A DNA stretch of 64,000 nt from the NCBI RefSeq assembly GCF_003318235.1, contig NZ_QOCG01000030.1, positions 186,001-250,000 on the forward strand. The letters are read 5' to 3'. Both the position numbers and the translations under genes were made by a program. Every line of letters starts with the position of its first letter. Within the stretch, counting starts at the first letter, position 1. This document shows positions 26,159 to 36,010 of this stretch, piece after piece. The DNA comes from Loktanella sp. D2R18. Its GTDB lineage: Bacteria; Pseudomonadota; Alphaproteobacteria; Rhodobacterales; Rhodobacteraceae. The notes under the pieces were generated by a model that ran no database searches, was not told the origin of the DNA, and worked only from the letters and a program-made list of their open reading frames with translations.

Positions 26159-26242
26159 CTCACTACCCCTCGCTGAACAAGCACGTCACAAATGAAGCGT
26201 ACCCAGTTCAACTCAAAATAGCAAAATGAAGCTGCACCTCAC

Positions 26243-27418
26243 TTAGGCGGTCGCAATTACCTCTGACGCCGCATCAAGTGCACCGCGTCCGTGCGGGATG
26301 TTGAGTGCTTTAAGCCCGGCGTCGATCGCCCCCAGCGCACCCATAATCATATGCCCGCTTAGGTGCCCCATGTGGCCGATACGGAAGTAATCTTCTTCCG
26401 GGTCACGCCCCAAGCCGATCCCAAGCGTTAGCCCGCATTTCTCTTCGGTCCAGCGGCGCAGGTCCTTTGCTGCGGATGATCCCATTGCAACCGATGTTAC
26501 GGCATGGGACCGCTGTACAGGGTCGGCCACGTTCAGCGCCATCGGCCCATCGGCACCCCAGACGTCAATCGCGGCCCAGACGGCTTGCGCGATTTTAGCG
26601 TGCCGCGCAAAGACGGCGTCGCGTCCTTCGGCTTTGATCAGGTCAAGTGCTGCGCGCAACCCGTACAGGTGATGCGTTGGCGCGGTGCCTGCAAAATACT
26701 GATAGTAGACCTCTGGCTTGATACGCGGGCGCCAATCCCAATAGCGGGATACCGTGGCGCTTTGTGCCGCTTCTGCCTTGTCGTTAAAAAACACAAAGCT
26801 GATCCCGGCAGGCGTCATCAGCCCTTTTTGGCAGGCCGACACCATGACATCGACACCCCAAGCATCCATTTCAAACCGGTCGCATCCTAGCGACGCGATA
26901 CAATCGGCCATCAAAAGCGCAGAATGCCCAGCGCGGTCCATAACCGCCCGCAGCCCCGCGATGTCATTTTTTATGCTTGTGGACGTATCAACATGAACGG
27001 CCATGACTGCTTTGATCCGGCCAGCGGTATCGGCGGCAAGGACCTCTTCGACGCGGGCCAAATCGATGGCCGTTTGCGCACCAAAATCCATGATCTCGAC
27101 CTGCGCGCCAACGCCTTCGGCCATTTCCCCCCAACCGATGCCAAAGCGACCGGTTGCAAGTACAAGCACCGTATCGCCGGGGGCCACGACATTGGCCAAC
27201 GCGGCCTCCCAGGCGGCATGCCCGTTGCCGATGTATATCGCGACATTGTGGTCGGTCATCGCAACATATTTCAGATCCGGGATCAGGCTCGCCGTAAGAT
27301 CATGCAATTCGCCTTCATAGATATTGGGCGACGCGCGGTGCATCGCTTGCAAGACAGAATCAGGAATCACCGAGGGACCGGGAATCGCCAGATATTGGCG
27401 ACCGTAAGACAGAGACAT
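26243..27418 (-). CDS. Class V aminotransferase, serine-glyoxylate type
   Basis: A 391-residue PLP enzyme of the alanine/serine-glyoxylate aminotransferase group. The opening YLAIPGPSVIPDSVLQAMHRASPNI (in pieces) is typical. The Schiff-base lysine is in VSACQKGLMTPAGISFV, preceded by LLMADCIASLGCDRFEMD, which supplies the Asp. YYQYFAGTAPTHHLYGLRAAL binds the phosphate region of the partner subunit. It may act in the serine cycle, photorespiration-like glycolate metabolism or purine catabolism; no such genes flank it. It is monocistronic and divergent from the ABC exporter. Confidence 0.87.
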   Translation of the reverse strand: MSLSYGRQYLAIPGPSVIPDSVLQAMHRASPNIYEGELHDLTASLIPDLKYVAMTDHNVAIYIGNGHAAWEAALANVVAPGDTVLVLATGRFGIGWGEMAEGVGAQVEIMDFGAQTAIDLARVEEVLAADTAGRIKAVMAVHVDTSTSIKNDIAGLRAVMDRAGHSALLMADCIASLGCDRFEMDAWGVDVMVSACQKGLMTPAGISFVFFNDKAEAAQSATVSRYWDWRPRIKPEVYYQYFAGTAPTHHLYGLRAALDLIKAEGRDAVFARHAKIAQAVWAAIDVWGADGPMALNVADPVQRSHAVTSVAMGSSAAKDLRRWTEEKCGLTLGIGLGRDPEEDYFRIGHMGHLSGHMIMGALGAIDAGLKALNIPHGRGALDAASEVIATA

Positions 27419-27545
27419 GGGAGTGCTTTCGATAGTGGTTACTGGCCGACAGTACGCCCAAGTTAAGCGGCGTCAAGTCTAGCGAACTTGCCCCGCCCCC
27501 CTATTTAAGATTAGACGTGCATGAACATGATCTAAAGGACACGCG

Positions 27546-29336
27546 ATGGCCGCGCCTCTCCCCCCTATAGACCCTAGCAAATCGCAATCTACACTCACGC
27601 TATTTTGGTGGCTGTGGAAAGATTATCTGCGCCCGCACAAGTGGCTTTTGGTGGCTGCGATTTTTTTCATGATGATCGAAGGTTCCATGCTCGCGGTGAT
27701 TCCGCGGATGATCCTGCCGATGTTTGATGATGTGTTCACTGCGGGCGATGTAAAAGCCCTGTACTTTGTGGCATTTGGGGTTTTGGGCATTTTTATTGTT
27801 CGCGCAATTACGTCTAGTGCTCAGAAATTGTTAATGGCGCTAATCGTGCAACTGACTGCGGCGAGCATGCGCAAACATCTGCTGCGCCATATGATGACGC
27901 TCGACAGCGCATTTTACGCGGTTCATCCTCCGGGCCAACTGATCGAACGGGTCCAAGGCGATGTCAGCTCGATTAATTCCATCTGGAGCGGCATTATCAC
28001 CGCGCTTGGTCGTGACCTAGTTTCACTGATTGGCTTGTTTGGCTTTGCAATGTGGCTCGACTGGCGATGGACGTTGATCGCTGTAGTCGGCATCCCGATA
28101 CTGGTGATGCCTTCGCTGATGGTGCAATCTTATATCCGCAGGCGCGCCCGCCACGCGCGTGAAATCGCTGGAAAAATTTCCACCCGCTTGGACGAAGTAT
28201 TCCACGGCATCAACCCGATCAAGCTGAACGCGCTCGAAGAATATCAAGGAAATCGTTACAGTCGGTTGATCAAAGAGGCCATCAAAGCCAACGTCCGCAC
28301 CGCCGCAGGGCAAGCCACCGTTCCTGCGCTTATTGATGTGATGACCGGGATCGGGTTTATGGGCGTGATGCTATATGGTGGCACCGAGATCATGGCGGGC
28401 GAAAAAACCAATGGTGAGTTTATGGCGTTCTTTACGTCAATGTCGCTCGCATTTGACCCGCTGCGCCGCCTTGGCGCAATGAGCGGTCAATGGCAAATGG
28501 CCGCAGCCAGCGTTGAGCGTCTTCAGCAGGTGTTGAACCTCAAACCATCGATAGTATCACCAAAGGCCCCCGCAACTGTCACTGCGGGCTGCCCTGAAAT
28601 TGTGCTTGATGCCGTGAATATGCACTACGGAGAGCTGCCGGTGCTGCGCGGTACTGGTTTCGTCGCAAAGGCAGGGAAAACCACCGCGCTTGTCGGGGCA
28701 TCCGGCGCGGGAAAAAGCACAATCTTTAACGTGTTGACCCGGCTTGTTGAACCCACATCGGGCAGTGTCACCATCGCCGGAACTGAGATCAAAGATTTTG
28801 ACCTCGCAGATCTACGCGGACAATTTTCGGTTGTCGCCCAGGACGCGGCACTTTTTGATGAAACCTTGCGCGATAACATTCTACTTGGCCGCGAAGACGT
28901 GTCCAACGAGCGCCTAAAAGCGGTTCTTGATGCAGCCCATATCAGTGATTTCTTGCCCATGCTGCCAAACGGGCTGGACAGCCCTGCAGGCCCGCGCGGA
29001 TCGAACCTGTCGGGCGGTCAACGCCAACGTGTCGCGATCGCGCGCGCGCTATTGCGCGACACACCGATCTTGCTGCTCGACGAGGCAACAAGCGCGCTGG
29101 ACACCAAATCAGAGGCCATTGTCCAATCAGCGCTTGAACAGCTTTCGACCGGGCGCACAACACTGGTGATTGCGCACCGCCTATCAACTGTGCGCAACGC
29201 GGATTCGATCGTGGTGATGGATCATGGTCGCGCTGTTGATCAAGGCACCCATGACGAGCTAATCGCACGCGGCGGTATCTACGCCGACCTGTACCACTTA
29301 CAATTCTCTCAAGAGAAAAGCGACGATCATGACTGA
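27546..29336 (+). CDS. ABC exporter, fused permease/ATPase (MsbA-like)
   Basis: A 596-residue half-transporter. The N-terminal membrane domain (about residues 30-320) has six predicted segments. The ATPase domain (about 350-590) has Walker A VGASGAGKST, the Q-loop VVAQDAALF, signature NLSGGQRQRVAIARALL, Walker B ILLLDEATSALD and H-loop IAHRLSTVRNAD. It resembles lipid A/glycolipid or multidrug exporters (MsbA/BmrA type) that work as homodimers; the substrate is not predictable. The next gene, ygfZ, overlaps by eight bases, so the two are an operon, though the functional link is unclear. Confidence 0.9.
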   Translation: MAAPLPPIDPSKSQSTLTLFWWLWKDYLRPHKWLLVAAIFFMMIEGSMLAVIPRMILPMFDDVFTAGDVKALYFVAFGVLGIFIVRAITSSAQKLLMALIVQLTAASMRKHLLRHMMTLDSAFYAVHPPGQLIERVQGDVSSINSIWSGIITALGRDLVSLIGLFGFAMWLDWRWTLIAVVGIPILVMPSLMVQSYIRRRARHAREIAGKISTRLDEVFHGINPIKLNALEEYQGNRYSRLIKEAIKANVRTAAGQATVPALIDVMTGIGFMGVMLYGGTEIMAGEKTNGEFMAFFTSMSLAFDPLRRLGAMSGQWQMAAASVERLQQVLNLKPSIVSPKAPATVTAGCPEIVLDAVNMHYGELPVLRGTGFVAKAGKTTALVGASGAGKSTIFNVLTRLVEPTSGSVTIAGTEIKDFDLADLRGQFSVVAQDAALFDETLRDNILLGREDVSNERLKAVLDAAHISDFLPMLPNGLDSPAGPRGSNLSGGQRQRVAIARALLRDTPILLLDEATSALDTKSEAIVQSALEQLSTGRTTLVIAHRLSTVRNADSIVVMDHGRAVDQGTHDELIARGGIYADLYHLQFSQEKSDDHD

Positions 29337-30060
29337 CCGCACTATACTCTCTATCGGCGGGGCTGATCGCGTGTCATTCCTGCAAGGGCTGATTACCAAT
29401 GACGTGGAAAAAGCCACAGGTGGCATCATCTACGCCGCGCTTTTGACCCCGCAGGGAAAATACATCGCGGATTTCTTTGTGATCGGCCAAGAAGACCGGT
29501 TGCTGATCGATGTCGCGAAAAGCCACGCGCCAACGCTCGCGCAACGCCTGATGATGTACCGCTTGCGCGCGGCCGTAACGATTGAAGAAACCGCATTGAT
29601 CGCGTCACGCGGGACTGGCCCCGCCCCTGAAAACGCATTGCAAGACCCCCGGCATCCCGACTTGGGCTGGCGCGCCTATAGTGAGACGGACGTCAGTGAC
29701 GCCACCGATTGGGACGCCTTGCGCGTTGCCCATATGATCCCGCAAACTGGAATAGAACTGACACCAGAGACGTATGTTCTTGAGGCCGGGTTTGAGCGGC
29801 TTAATGGCGTCGATTTCAAAAAAGGCTGCTATGTCGGCCAAGAGATCATCGCTCGGATGAAACATAAAACCGCGCTGCGCAAAGGGCTTGCGGGGGTTAG
29901 CATTGATGGCGCCGCCCCCATAGGAACGGAGATCGTAAATGCAGATGGCAAAACCGTTGGAACGCTTTTCACGCAGTCCGGGGACTACGCGATTGCCTAT
30001 CTACGCTTTGACCGCGCCATTGGTCCTTTGACAGCCGCAACGGCCAAGATCACGCCTTAA
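29329..30060 (+). CDS. ygfZ: YgfZ/GcvT-like folate-binding iron-sulfur maintenance protein
   Basis: A 243-residue protein of the YgfZ family, which uses folate to help build or repair certain 4Fe-4S enzymes. The diagnostic motif KKGCYVGQEIIARMKHKTALRKGL (in pieces) carries the conserved Cys, near residue 166. The N-terminus, LSIGGADRVSFLQGLITNDV, is the usual GcvT-like opening. It overlaps the upstream exporter by eight bases and its last 11 bases overlap the convergent serine hydrolase. Confidence 0.92.
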   Translation: MTDRTILSIGGADRVSFLQGLITNDVEKATGGIIYAALLTPQGKYIADFFVIGQEDRLLIDVAKSHAPTLAQRLMMYRLRAAVTIEETALIASRGTGPAPENALQDPRHPDLGWRAYSETDVSDATDWDALRVAHMIPQTGIELTPETYVLEAGFERLNGVDFKKGCYVGQEIIARMKHKTALRKGLAGVSIDGAAPIGTEIVNADGKTVGTLFTQSGDYAIAYLRFDRAIGPLTAATAKITP

Positions 30061-31108
30061 CAGCAAGCGCGGTATCCAATAAGGCAACGCCAAGCTTGGC
30101 AACTTTGTTGATGCGGCCTTCGCCGCTAATCACAAACGCGACCGCATCCTTCTCGGGCACAAGCGCCAAAAGCCCGTACCACAGACGGTTCGATCCATCA
30201 TGCCCCCAAGCAATTTGATCCGTGCCCGGGATCTGAAACCGCATAAGACCCGCCCCATAGTCACCGTCGCCGGTATCCATCATGCGTTGAACGCTAGAAG
30301 CCTGGAGCAAAGCGGTTTCGCCACGATGTGCTGTCAGCAAGAACCGCCCCCAGATCAACATATCAGGAATCGACAGATGCATCCGCCCGGCAGGCGAGAA
30401 AAGCGCAGGGTTGTCGGCCATGCGCGCATCGGGCGCAAGGGGGCGCTTAAAAAGCCCCAGAACGGATCGATGCCCGCAAATATCAGCGGGTGGTCCGATC
30501 CCGAATGACGCCAGACCAAGCGGCGCAATAATCCGATCGCGCAGCAAATCTTCCCAAGATTGCCCAGATACAGTCTCCATCACATGGGCCGCGAAGATGT
30601 ACCCAATATTCGAATATAGAAATGTGCCGGGATTTTGGGGCAATGGGGCACGCCAACACGCCGACAAAAATTGGTACTGATCAAGCGCCCCGTCATAAAG
30701 CGCCCGCATGCTTGCCCGGTCCGGATTCGAACGTAGACCTGCCCGATGCGACAGAACTTGGGTCAGCGTGATCTCACGCCAGCTCGGATCCATATCCGCG
30801 GCGTATTCGGGCAGATAGTCTTTCACCGGGGCATCAAGGTCGATCAGCCCGTCTTGGGACAACATGAACGCCAGCACGGCGGTAAAGGTCTTTGTAATTG
30901 ATCCGATGTGCCAAGCCGCACCAACAGATACCGGGGTTGCATCGGTCGTGCTTTGGGTGCCACCCACATAAATTTGCGGGGCATCGTCGCTTTGCTGAAA
31001 CCCAAAGCCCGCGGAGACCAACCCGCTTTGCGCAAAGCTCTGGTCAAACGCCTTGGCCAAAGGTTGTAAATCAAGTGTCGCTTTGCGGGGAACCGTATCT
31101 TTTTTCAC
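30050..31108 (-). CDS. Beta-lactamase-family serine hydrolase
   Basis: A protein of about 352 residues of the class C beta-lactamase/esterase/PBP fold. The nucleophile motif is SITK in HIGSITKTFTAVLAF, and the second motif is YSN in LYSNIGYIFAAHV. The third element, equivalent to the KTG box, is probably the HDG in AWGHDGSNRLW. No signal peptide is visible, so a cytoplasmic esterase or peptidase is more likely than an antibiotic-resistance enzyme. The start is set to the GTG at 31108 because AGGAAGGG lies six bases upstream; the TTG at 31138 is an alternative. Confidence 0.82.
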   Translation of the reverse strand: MKKDTVPRKATLDLQPLAKAFDQSFAQSGLVSAGFGFQQSDDAPQIYVGGTQSTTDATPVSVGAAWHIGSITKTFTAVLAFMLSQDGLIDLDAPVKDYLPEYAADMDPSWREITLTQVLSHRAGLRSNPDRASMRALYDGALDQYQFLSACWRAPLPQNPGTFLYSNIGYIFAAHVMETVSGQSWEDLLRDRIIAPLGLASFGIGPPADICGHRSVLGLFKRPLAPDARMADNPALFSPAGRMHLSIPDMLIWGRFLLTAHRGETALLQASSVQRMMDTGDGDYGAGLMRFQIPGTDQIAWGHDGSNRLWYGLLALVPEKDAVAFVISGEGRINKVAKLGVALLDTALAVKA

Positions 31109-31166
31109 GACAGCCCTTCCTGCTGTTTCTTGCCCCAAGAATGGGAACTTTCATCGCTAAAACAAG

Positions 31167-31192
31167 AAAGACCGCCAAATTGGCGGCCTTTG
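31167..31192 (-). terminator. Terminator after efp
   Basis: The plus-strand text AAAGACCGCC-AAAT-TGGCGGCCTTT forms a GC stem flanked by A and T runs, 22 bases past the efp stop on the minus strand. Its symmetry would also terminate transcripts arriving from the other side. Confidence 0.7.
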
Positions 31193-31213
31193 ATCTTTCG
31201 TTCGCCCGACGCG

Positions 31214-31777
31214 TTACGCGCGTTCGACGTATTCGAAAATCTCTGTGTTGACGACGATGCTTTCGTCTTGGCCGACGAATGGCGGGATCATCACGCGCAC
31301 GCCATTGTCCAAAGTCGCAGGCTTAAAGCTGTTCGCAGCTGTCTGGCCTTTGACCACCGGCTCTGTTTCGGCAATCTTGCAGACGACTTTTTGCGGCAAG
31401 GTCACGTTCAATGCTTCTTCACCGTAATATTCGATTTTAACAGTCATGCCGTCCTGCAAGAACGGACGACGGTCCCCAAGAATATCCGCAGGCAATGCAA
31501 TCTGGTCATAGGTTTGCGTGTCCATAAACGTCAGCATCTCATCGGCTTCGAACAAGAACTGTTGGTCCTTTTGTTCAAGCGTGACGCGTTCAACCTTATC
31601 GGCAGAGCGGAAGCGTTCATTCAACTTACGGCCGTCGCGCAGGTTTTTCAGTTCCACCTGTGCAAAAGCGCCGCCCTTGCCGGGTTTCACGTGGTCAATT
31701 TTGACAGCAGCCCAAAGACCACCTTCATGTTCCAACACATTGCCGGGACGGATTTCATTACCGTTAATTTTAGGCAT
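31214..31777 (-). CDS. efp: Elongation factor P
   Basis: A 187-residue EF-P, which binds stalled ribosomes between the P and E sites and relieves pauses at polyproline stretches. Domain I holds the tip loop [14 protein letters not shown], with lysine in the position that EpmA-type enzymes modify. Domains II and III follow, including [21 protein letters not shown] and [18 protein letters not shown]. The loop residue is lysine, not the arginine used by the EarP pathway. No epmA/epmB or earP gene lies in the window. Confidence 0.97.
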   Translation of the reverse strand: MPKINGNEIRPGNVLEHEGGLWAAVKIDHVKPGKGGAFAQVELKNLRDGRKLNERFRSADKVERVTLEQKDQQFLFEADEMLTFMDTQTYDQIALPADILGDRRPFLQDGMTVKIEYYGEEALNVTLPQKVVCKIAETEPVVKGQTAANSFKPATLDNGVRVMIPPFVGQDESIVVNTEIFEYVERA

Positions 31778-31875
31778 CTAAGACTTCACTTCGCGATTAG
31801 AAAGGTTGATTGGTGTTCAACAAGGCCTATATATCGTGGGCGGTGAGCTGGCAAGATCAGGCGAACGGCACTCTT

Positions 31876-31898
31876 AGCCATGCAAAAATTGCATGGCT
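31876..31898. promoter_or_regulatory. Perfect 10-bp inverted repeat, operator-like
   Basis: Arms AGCCATGCAA (31876-31885) and TTGCATGGCT (31889-31898) are exact reverse complements separated by AAA. It sits between the divergent efp and DUF6280 genes, 90 bases before the DUF6280 start. There is no T tract, so a dimeric repressor site is more likely than a terminator. I do not recognise the cognate regulator. Confidence 0.6.
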
Positions 31899-31987
31899 GC
31901 CATTCCAAAAGAGAGCCCCCGAATCGGGTTCAAACATGCATATTGCCCCTCACTCGGGAACTACAAGAGCAAAATAAAGGAAGCATG

Positions 31988-32311
31988 ATGAGAGATTTCG
32001 TCGACGGTACCGCCTTCAACAACGAACAAGGTAACCGTGCACGCAAATTATTCGCCGCTGTTGTGCTTGCCGCGCTTGATGACGCGATTGCCGATGACAA
32101 AAAATATGGCAACGGCCCCGAACAAATCGCCCGTTGGGCACGATCACGCGACGGACGCGAAGTCCTGTCTTGCGCGGGGATTGACCCGAACGAGCGCGTT
32201 GTCAGCGGCTTGATGGACTTTGTCGGCAAGGGTGTGCGCACCTCTGTTGCCCTGTCACGTGAAGAAAGCGAACGTCGCAACGCGGCCGAACAGGAAGCAC
32301 GCGCTGCCTAG
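31988..32311 (+). CDS. DUF6280-type conserved hypothetical protein
   Basis: A 107-residue soluble protein (MRDFVDGTAFNNEQGNRAR onward) resembling the DUF6280 family of Rhodobacterales. It is largely helical, with KLFAAVVLAALDDAIADDK, an RWARSRDGREVLSCAGIDP segment and an Arg/Glu-rich tail. There is no membrane segment or metal motif. Two ATGs at 31985 and 31988 are possible; AAAGGA upstream gives better spacing to 31988. A terminator follows. Function unknown. The name rests on recollection of the family, so treat it as tentative. Confidence 0.75.
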   Translation: MRDFVDGTAFNNEQGNRARKLFAAVVLAALDDAIADDKKYGNGPEQIARWARSRDGREVLSCAGIDPNERVVSGLMDFVGKGVRTSVALSREESERRNAAEQEARAA

Positions 32312-32341
32312 CCAATACACTTGCCTAGGTAAACGTTTTAT

Positions 32342-32371
32342 GAAAACGCGGCCCTTTGGGGCTGCGTTTTC
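32342..32371 (+). terminator. Terminator after the DUF6280 gene
   Basis: Arms GAAAACGCGGCCC (32342-32354) and GGGGCTGCGTTTTC (32358-32371) form a stem of about 13 bp with a tight loop and a T-rich 3' arm, 30 bases after the stop. Confidence 0.78.
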
Positions 32372-32429
32372 GTTTGTGGCTTTCCCCGGCATTTTCCTAT
32401 CCCTAGTGTCGCGATGAAAGTGGGGCGCA

Positions 32430-33881
32430 ATGACCAAAGCAATCATGATCCAAGGGGCCGGATCTAACGTCGGTAAATCCATGGTGGTCGCGGGCATCGC
32501 GCGCGCCTGTGTCAGACGCGGGCTGTCTGTCGCGCCGTTTAAGCCACAAAACATGTCCAACAATGCCGCCGTCACCGCTGATGGTGGTGAAATAGGCCGC
32601 GCACAGGCGCTTCAGGCGCTTGCATGCGGGTTAGAACCGCTCGTGGACATGAACCCTGTCTTGCTCAAACCCGAAACTGACACCGGCGCACAGGTGATCG
32701 TACAGGGCAAGCGCTATGCCACGCTCAGGGCACGCGATTACGGCAGCCAAAAGGCCAAGCTCATGCCTGCCGTGCTACAAAGCTTTGCACGCATCGGCGC
32801 TGGGCGTGATCTGGTCATCGTCGAAGGCGCAGGCAGCCCCGCTGAAGTTAACCTGCGCAAAGGCGATATCGCGAATATGGGGTTTGCCGCTGCGGCAGGC
32901 GTTCCCGTGGTACTGGTAGGCGATATTGATCGCGGCGGGGTCATAGCGCAATTGGTTGGCACCCATGTGGTTTTGCCCGAAGACGACCGCGCCTGGATCA
33001 AAGGATTTGCAGTCAACAAATTCCGCGGCGACACCAGCCTGTTTGCGGAAGGCATGAACACAATCGCTGCCCGCACCGGATGGGCCGATCTTGGAGTGAT
33101 CCCATGGTTTGCGGATGCCTGGCGCCTGCCTGCTGAAGACGTCATGGATATCGCCAGCCACAAAGGTGACGGGATCAAAATCGCGGTGCCTCGTTTGAAC
33201 CGAATTGCCAATTTCGATGATCTTGATCCTCTTTCGGCAACCCCCGGAGTCAGCGTCGAAATTATCGAACCGGGCCGTCCCCTGCCCGGTGACGCTGATT
33301 TGGTCATTATTCCGGGCTCAAAATCCACAATCGCAGACTTGGCAGACTTTCGGGCGCAAGGCTGGGACATCGATCTGCAAGCCCACGTCAGGCGCGGCGG
33401 GCAGGTTTTGGGGATTTGCGGCGGCTATCAGATGTTGGGCACTGACATTTTTGACGATGACGGGATCGAAGGTCCGCCTCGCCGGGTCAAAGGGCTAAGC
33501 CTGCTTGATGTTAAGACAATTATGAAGCCACACAAACGGCTCGCGTTGTCCCAAGCGACCTATCTTCCTACCGGGGACACCGTCCACGGCTATGAAATCC
33601 ACATCGGCGAAACCGGTGGCCCAGATTGTGAACGCACCTGGCTGTCGCTTGAGGGGCGCGCGGAAGGCGCCGCATCCGCAAACGGGCAGATCAAAGGGTG
33701 TTATATGCATGGTTTGTTTGCGGCAGATCAGTTCCGCACCGCCTTTTTGGCAGGTCTAGGAAAACCAGTCGAAGACCACAACTATGCGCAGGGTCTTGAA
33801 CAAACGTTAGACGCGCTAGCGGACCATCTAGAAACACATATGGATTTGAATCTTTTGATTGACCTTGCAGGCCCGATTTAG
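32430..33881 (+). CDS. cobQ: Cobyric acid synthase
   Basis: A 483-residue glutamine-dependent amidotransferase that amidates four carboxylates of adenosylcobyrinic acid a,c-diamide in B12 synthesis. The N-terminal ATP-binding half has [17 protein letters not shown] and [13 protein letters not shown]. The C-terminal class I glutaminase-like half has the nucleophile Cys in [12 protein letters not shown] (about residue 330) and a His in GCYMHGLFA. No other cobalamin genes are adjacent, so it is separated from any cob cluster. The last four bases overlap the convergent hypothetical gene. Confidence 0.95.
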   Translation: MTKAIMIQGAGSNVGKSMVVAGIARACVRRGLSVAPFKPQNMSNNAAVTADGGEIGRAQALQALACGLEPLVDMNPVLLKPETDTGAQVIVQGKRYATLRARDYGSQKAKLMPAVLQSFARIGAGRDLVIVEGAGSPAEVNLRKGDIANMGFAAAAGVPVVLVGDIDRGGVIAQLVGTHVVLPEDDRAWIKGFAVNKFRGDTSLFAEGMNTIAARTGWADLGVIPWFADAWRLPAEDVMDIASHKGDGIKIAVPRLNRIANFDDLDPLSATPGVSVEIIEPGRPLPGDADLVIIPGSKSTIADLADFRAQGWDIDLQAHVRRGGQVLGICGGYQMLGTDIFDDDGIEGPPRRVKGLSLLDVKTIMKPHKRLALSQATYLPTGDTVHGYEIHIGETGGPDCERTWLSLEGRAEGAASANGQIKGCYMHGLFAADQFRTAFLAGLGKPVEDHNYAQGLEQTLDALADHLETHMDLNLLIDLAGPI

Positions 33882-34513
33882 TCGAGTCCCTTGCTCACCA
33901 ACACGCGGTTAATTTCGCGGCGAACCAATTTACGGACGTTGCGAGTGATCCGTTCACCCAATTCGCCGCTCAATTCCTGGTGCACGATTTCGACAACTAA
34001 CCCGCGCAATGCCTCTTCATCGATCCCGACAGCCGGGCTACCTGCATCAGCGACATCCTGCTCAAGCCCCAGTGCTTCGCGCATGATTGGCGAATATTCT
34101 GCCAGTGATGACGAATCAACAAGCCGCGACTGAAATGCCGCTGCCGCCCATTCAGTTTCATCAAGGTTCTCGCCTTCGTCCGCTTCCCAGTCTTCGGCTT
34201 GTGACGTGACCGCCGCTTCAAGCTCAGCAATCGTTGCCTCTAGCCCGGCGCGCTCCGAGCGTTTGGCCGAATCCAAAACGAGGATTTTGCTGACCTCATC
34301 CGCGTGACGGAACGTGGATTCATCTTCTATTTCAGGTGTAACGGCAGCTTCAGATGCGTCTGCATGCGTATCAACGCGAAGCGCAGGCGTCAGAACCAAA
34401 CGTTCAACGACGCCGCTTGGCGCAGGCTCTTCGCCTGTACGAACAGACACAAGATTGCGCACAGACTTCAGCAATGCATCGTCAACATTTCCTGTGCGTG
34501 CCGTGTTGGACAT
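33878..34513 (-). CDS. Acidic protein with a PopZ-like C-terminus
   Basis: A 211-residue, strongly acidic and low-complexity protein. The middle is rich in Glu, Asp and Ala, and the last 45 residues form an amphipathic basic helix region ([20 protein letters not shown], then [15 protein letters not shown]). This layout, a disordered acidic linker followed by a conserved C-terminal oligomerisation helix, resembles PopZ polar organisers, but the match is by eye and weak. It is the third gene after pcm and tolC on the same strand. No membrane segment is present. Function unknown. Confidence 0.6.
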   Translation of the reverse strand: MSNTARTGNVDDALLKSVRNLVSVRTGEEPAPSGVVERLVLTPALRVDTHADASEAAVTPEIEDESTFRHADEVSKILVLDSAKRSERAGLEATIAELEAAVTSQAEDWEADEGENLDETEWAAAAFQSRLVDSSSLAEYSPIMREALGLEQDVADAGSPAVGIDEEALRGLVVEIVHQELSGELGERITRNVRKLVRREINRVLVSKGLD

Positions 34514-34582
34514 GTTGTCACCCTCGTTCCGTATCTACACTTAAAAAGTTAACTGATAACGAGGCGTTAAACAACTATTAGC

Positions 34583-35956
34583 TTATTCCTCGCCGATCGC
34601 GCGCAACACGCGGTCAAGTGACCGGCCTTGTTCGGACAATAGCGCCGGCGAATCCTTAACCAAATTGTAGTATTCAGTCGGATCATATTGCTGTACCGGA
34701 AGCCGCAAATGCTCTGCGGTCAACAGTCCCATCGCGGCCAAAACCGCATAAGATGCAATCACCTCATCTGCTTGACTCGAAATCCGGCTGGCTTGCGCAT
34801 CCAGAAGCTCTTGCTCGGCGTTCAACACCTCAAGCGTGGTGCGTGATCCCAAGGTCGCCTCTTCACGCACACCTTCAAACGCGACGCGCGCGGCGCTGAT
34901 CTGCTGATCGGACGAAAGCCGCGAGGCCTGTGCGATCTGCAGCGATGCATAGCTGTTCCCGACCTGCTGCTCGACGGCGGCCGTCGTGACATAAAGACCA
35001 GCGCGGGCAGCGTCACGATTCGCGATCAATTGGCGCATCACACTTGCAATTTGACCACCGTAATAGATGGGACCGCCGATGCTCAGCTCAATTGATCCGC
35101 CATCATTGCCTTCTTCATCGGTGTAGATTGACCCATCAAGTTCCACTGTCGGCACGACGGCAATTTCGCCGCGACGGATGTTCAGCTCTGCTGCGGCAAC
35201 AGAATGCTGCACTTCAAGCACGCTGGGATGGTTGCGCACCGCAAATTCTTTTGCCTGCGTGACAGTTTGCGATACGGGGGCTGGGGAAACCGCTGGCGCA
35301 CTTCCCGGCATATGACCGATTGCCGCGTTATATTCCTCCATCGACTGTACCAAAGCACCCTGTGCAGCCGCTAACAGGCTGCGTGCCGCGGCAAGCCGCG
35401 CTTCGGCCGATGCGACGTCAGTGCGCGTGACTTCACCGACATCAAACCGATCTTGGGCCGCGCGGTATTCTTGTGTAATCACGCGCACATTGCTTTCACG
35501 AAGCTGCACAAATTCTTGGTTGCGCCGCACATCCATATAGGCCTGCACAGCGCGCAGTAGCACATCTTGCTCAATGCCGCGCAATGTCTGGCGCGTGCTG
35601 AGCACCAGTTCTTTTTGGGCGTCGATAGAGAGCCGGTTCAACCCGCCATCGTATAGGGTCAGACTGCCACTGATTGCGGCCAGTCCCGAGTTAGTGATTA
35701 TGCGATCCGATCCCGTCAAGGACCCGCTGGCCGTACTTGACGCCGAAAGAGACCAAGCGATCACCGGCAGTGTTGCGGCAACAGACTGTGCCACATCTTC
35801 ATCAGCGGCCCGCAACAGCGCCCTGTTTTGTTCAAGCAAACCAGAATTGTTGTAAGCTGCGGTCAGCGCCGCCGACAGCGTTTCTGCGCTTGCGGCAGAC
35901 CCGAAAACAACTGAAGTCATAACTGCGAGCGCAGCAAAACGATTGCGTTTCATCAT
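34583..35956 (-). CDS. tolC: TolC-family outer membrane efflux protein
   Basis: A 457-residue protein with a signal peptide (MMKRNRFAALAVMTSVVFGS, then AASA before ET). It has the two repeated outer membrane efflux protein domains, each a coiled-coil hairpin: AQDRFDVGEVTRTDVASAEARLAAA in the first and REEATLGSRTTLEVLNAEQELLDAQ in the second, in pieces. It forms the trimeric outer-membrane duct for ABC- or RND-type exporters and type I secretion. It follows pcm with a 54-bp gap, a conserved pairing in related genomes as far as I recall. No inner-membrane partner lies next to it. Confidence 0.92.
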   Translation of the reverse strand: MMKRNRFAALAVMTSVVFGSAASAETLSAALTAAYNNSGLLEQNRALLRAADEDVAQSVAATLPVIAWSLSASSTASGSLTGSDRIITNSGLAAISGSLTLYDGGLNRLSIDAQKELVLSTRQTLRGIEQDVLLRAVQAYMDVRRNQEFVQLRESNVRVITQEYRAAQDRFDVGEVTRTDVASAEARLAAARSLLAAAQGALVQSMEEYNAAIGHMPGSAPAVSPAPVSQTVTQAKEFAVRNHPSVLEVQHSVAAAELNIRRGEIAVVPTVELDGSIYTDEEGNDGGSIELSIGGPIYYGGQIASVMRQLIANRDAARAGLYVTTAAVEQQVGNSYASLQIAQASRLSSDQQISAARVAFEGVREEATLGSRTTLEVLNAEQELLDAQASRISSQADEVIASYAVLAAMGLLTAEHLRLPVQQYDPTEYYNLVKDSPALLSEQGRSLDRVLRAIGEE

Positions 35957-36010
35957 GGGTTCTTACTCACTTTATTTGTCGCGCATCGCGCCCGAATATA
36001 TAGAAGCGCA

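Noticed and set aside
30050..31108. Class C beta-lactamase
   Set aside because: It lacks a signal peptide and the full third motif, so an esterase or peptidase role is more likely.
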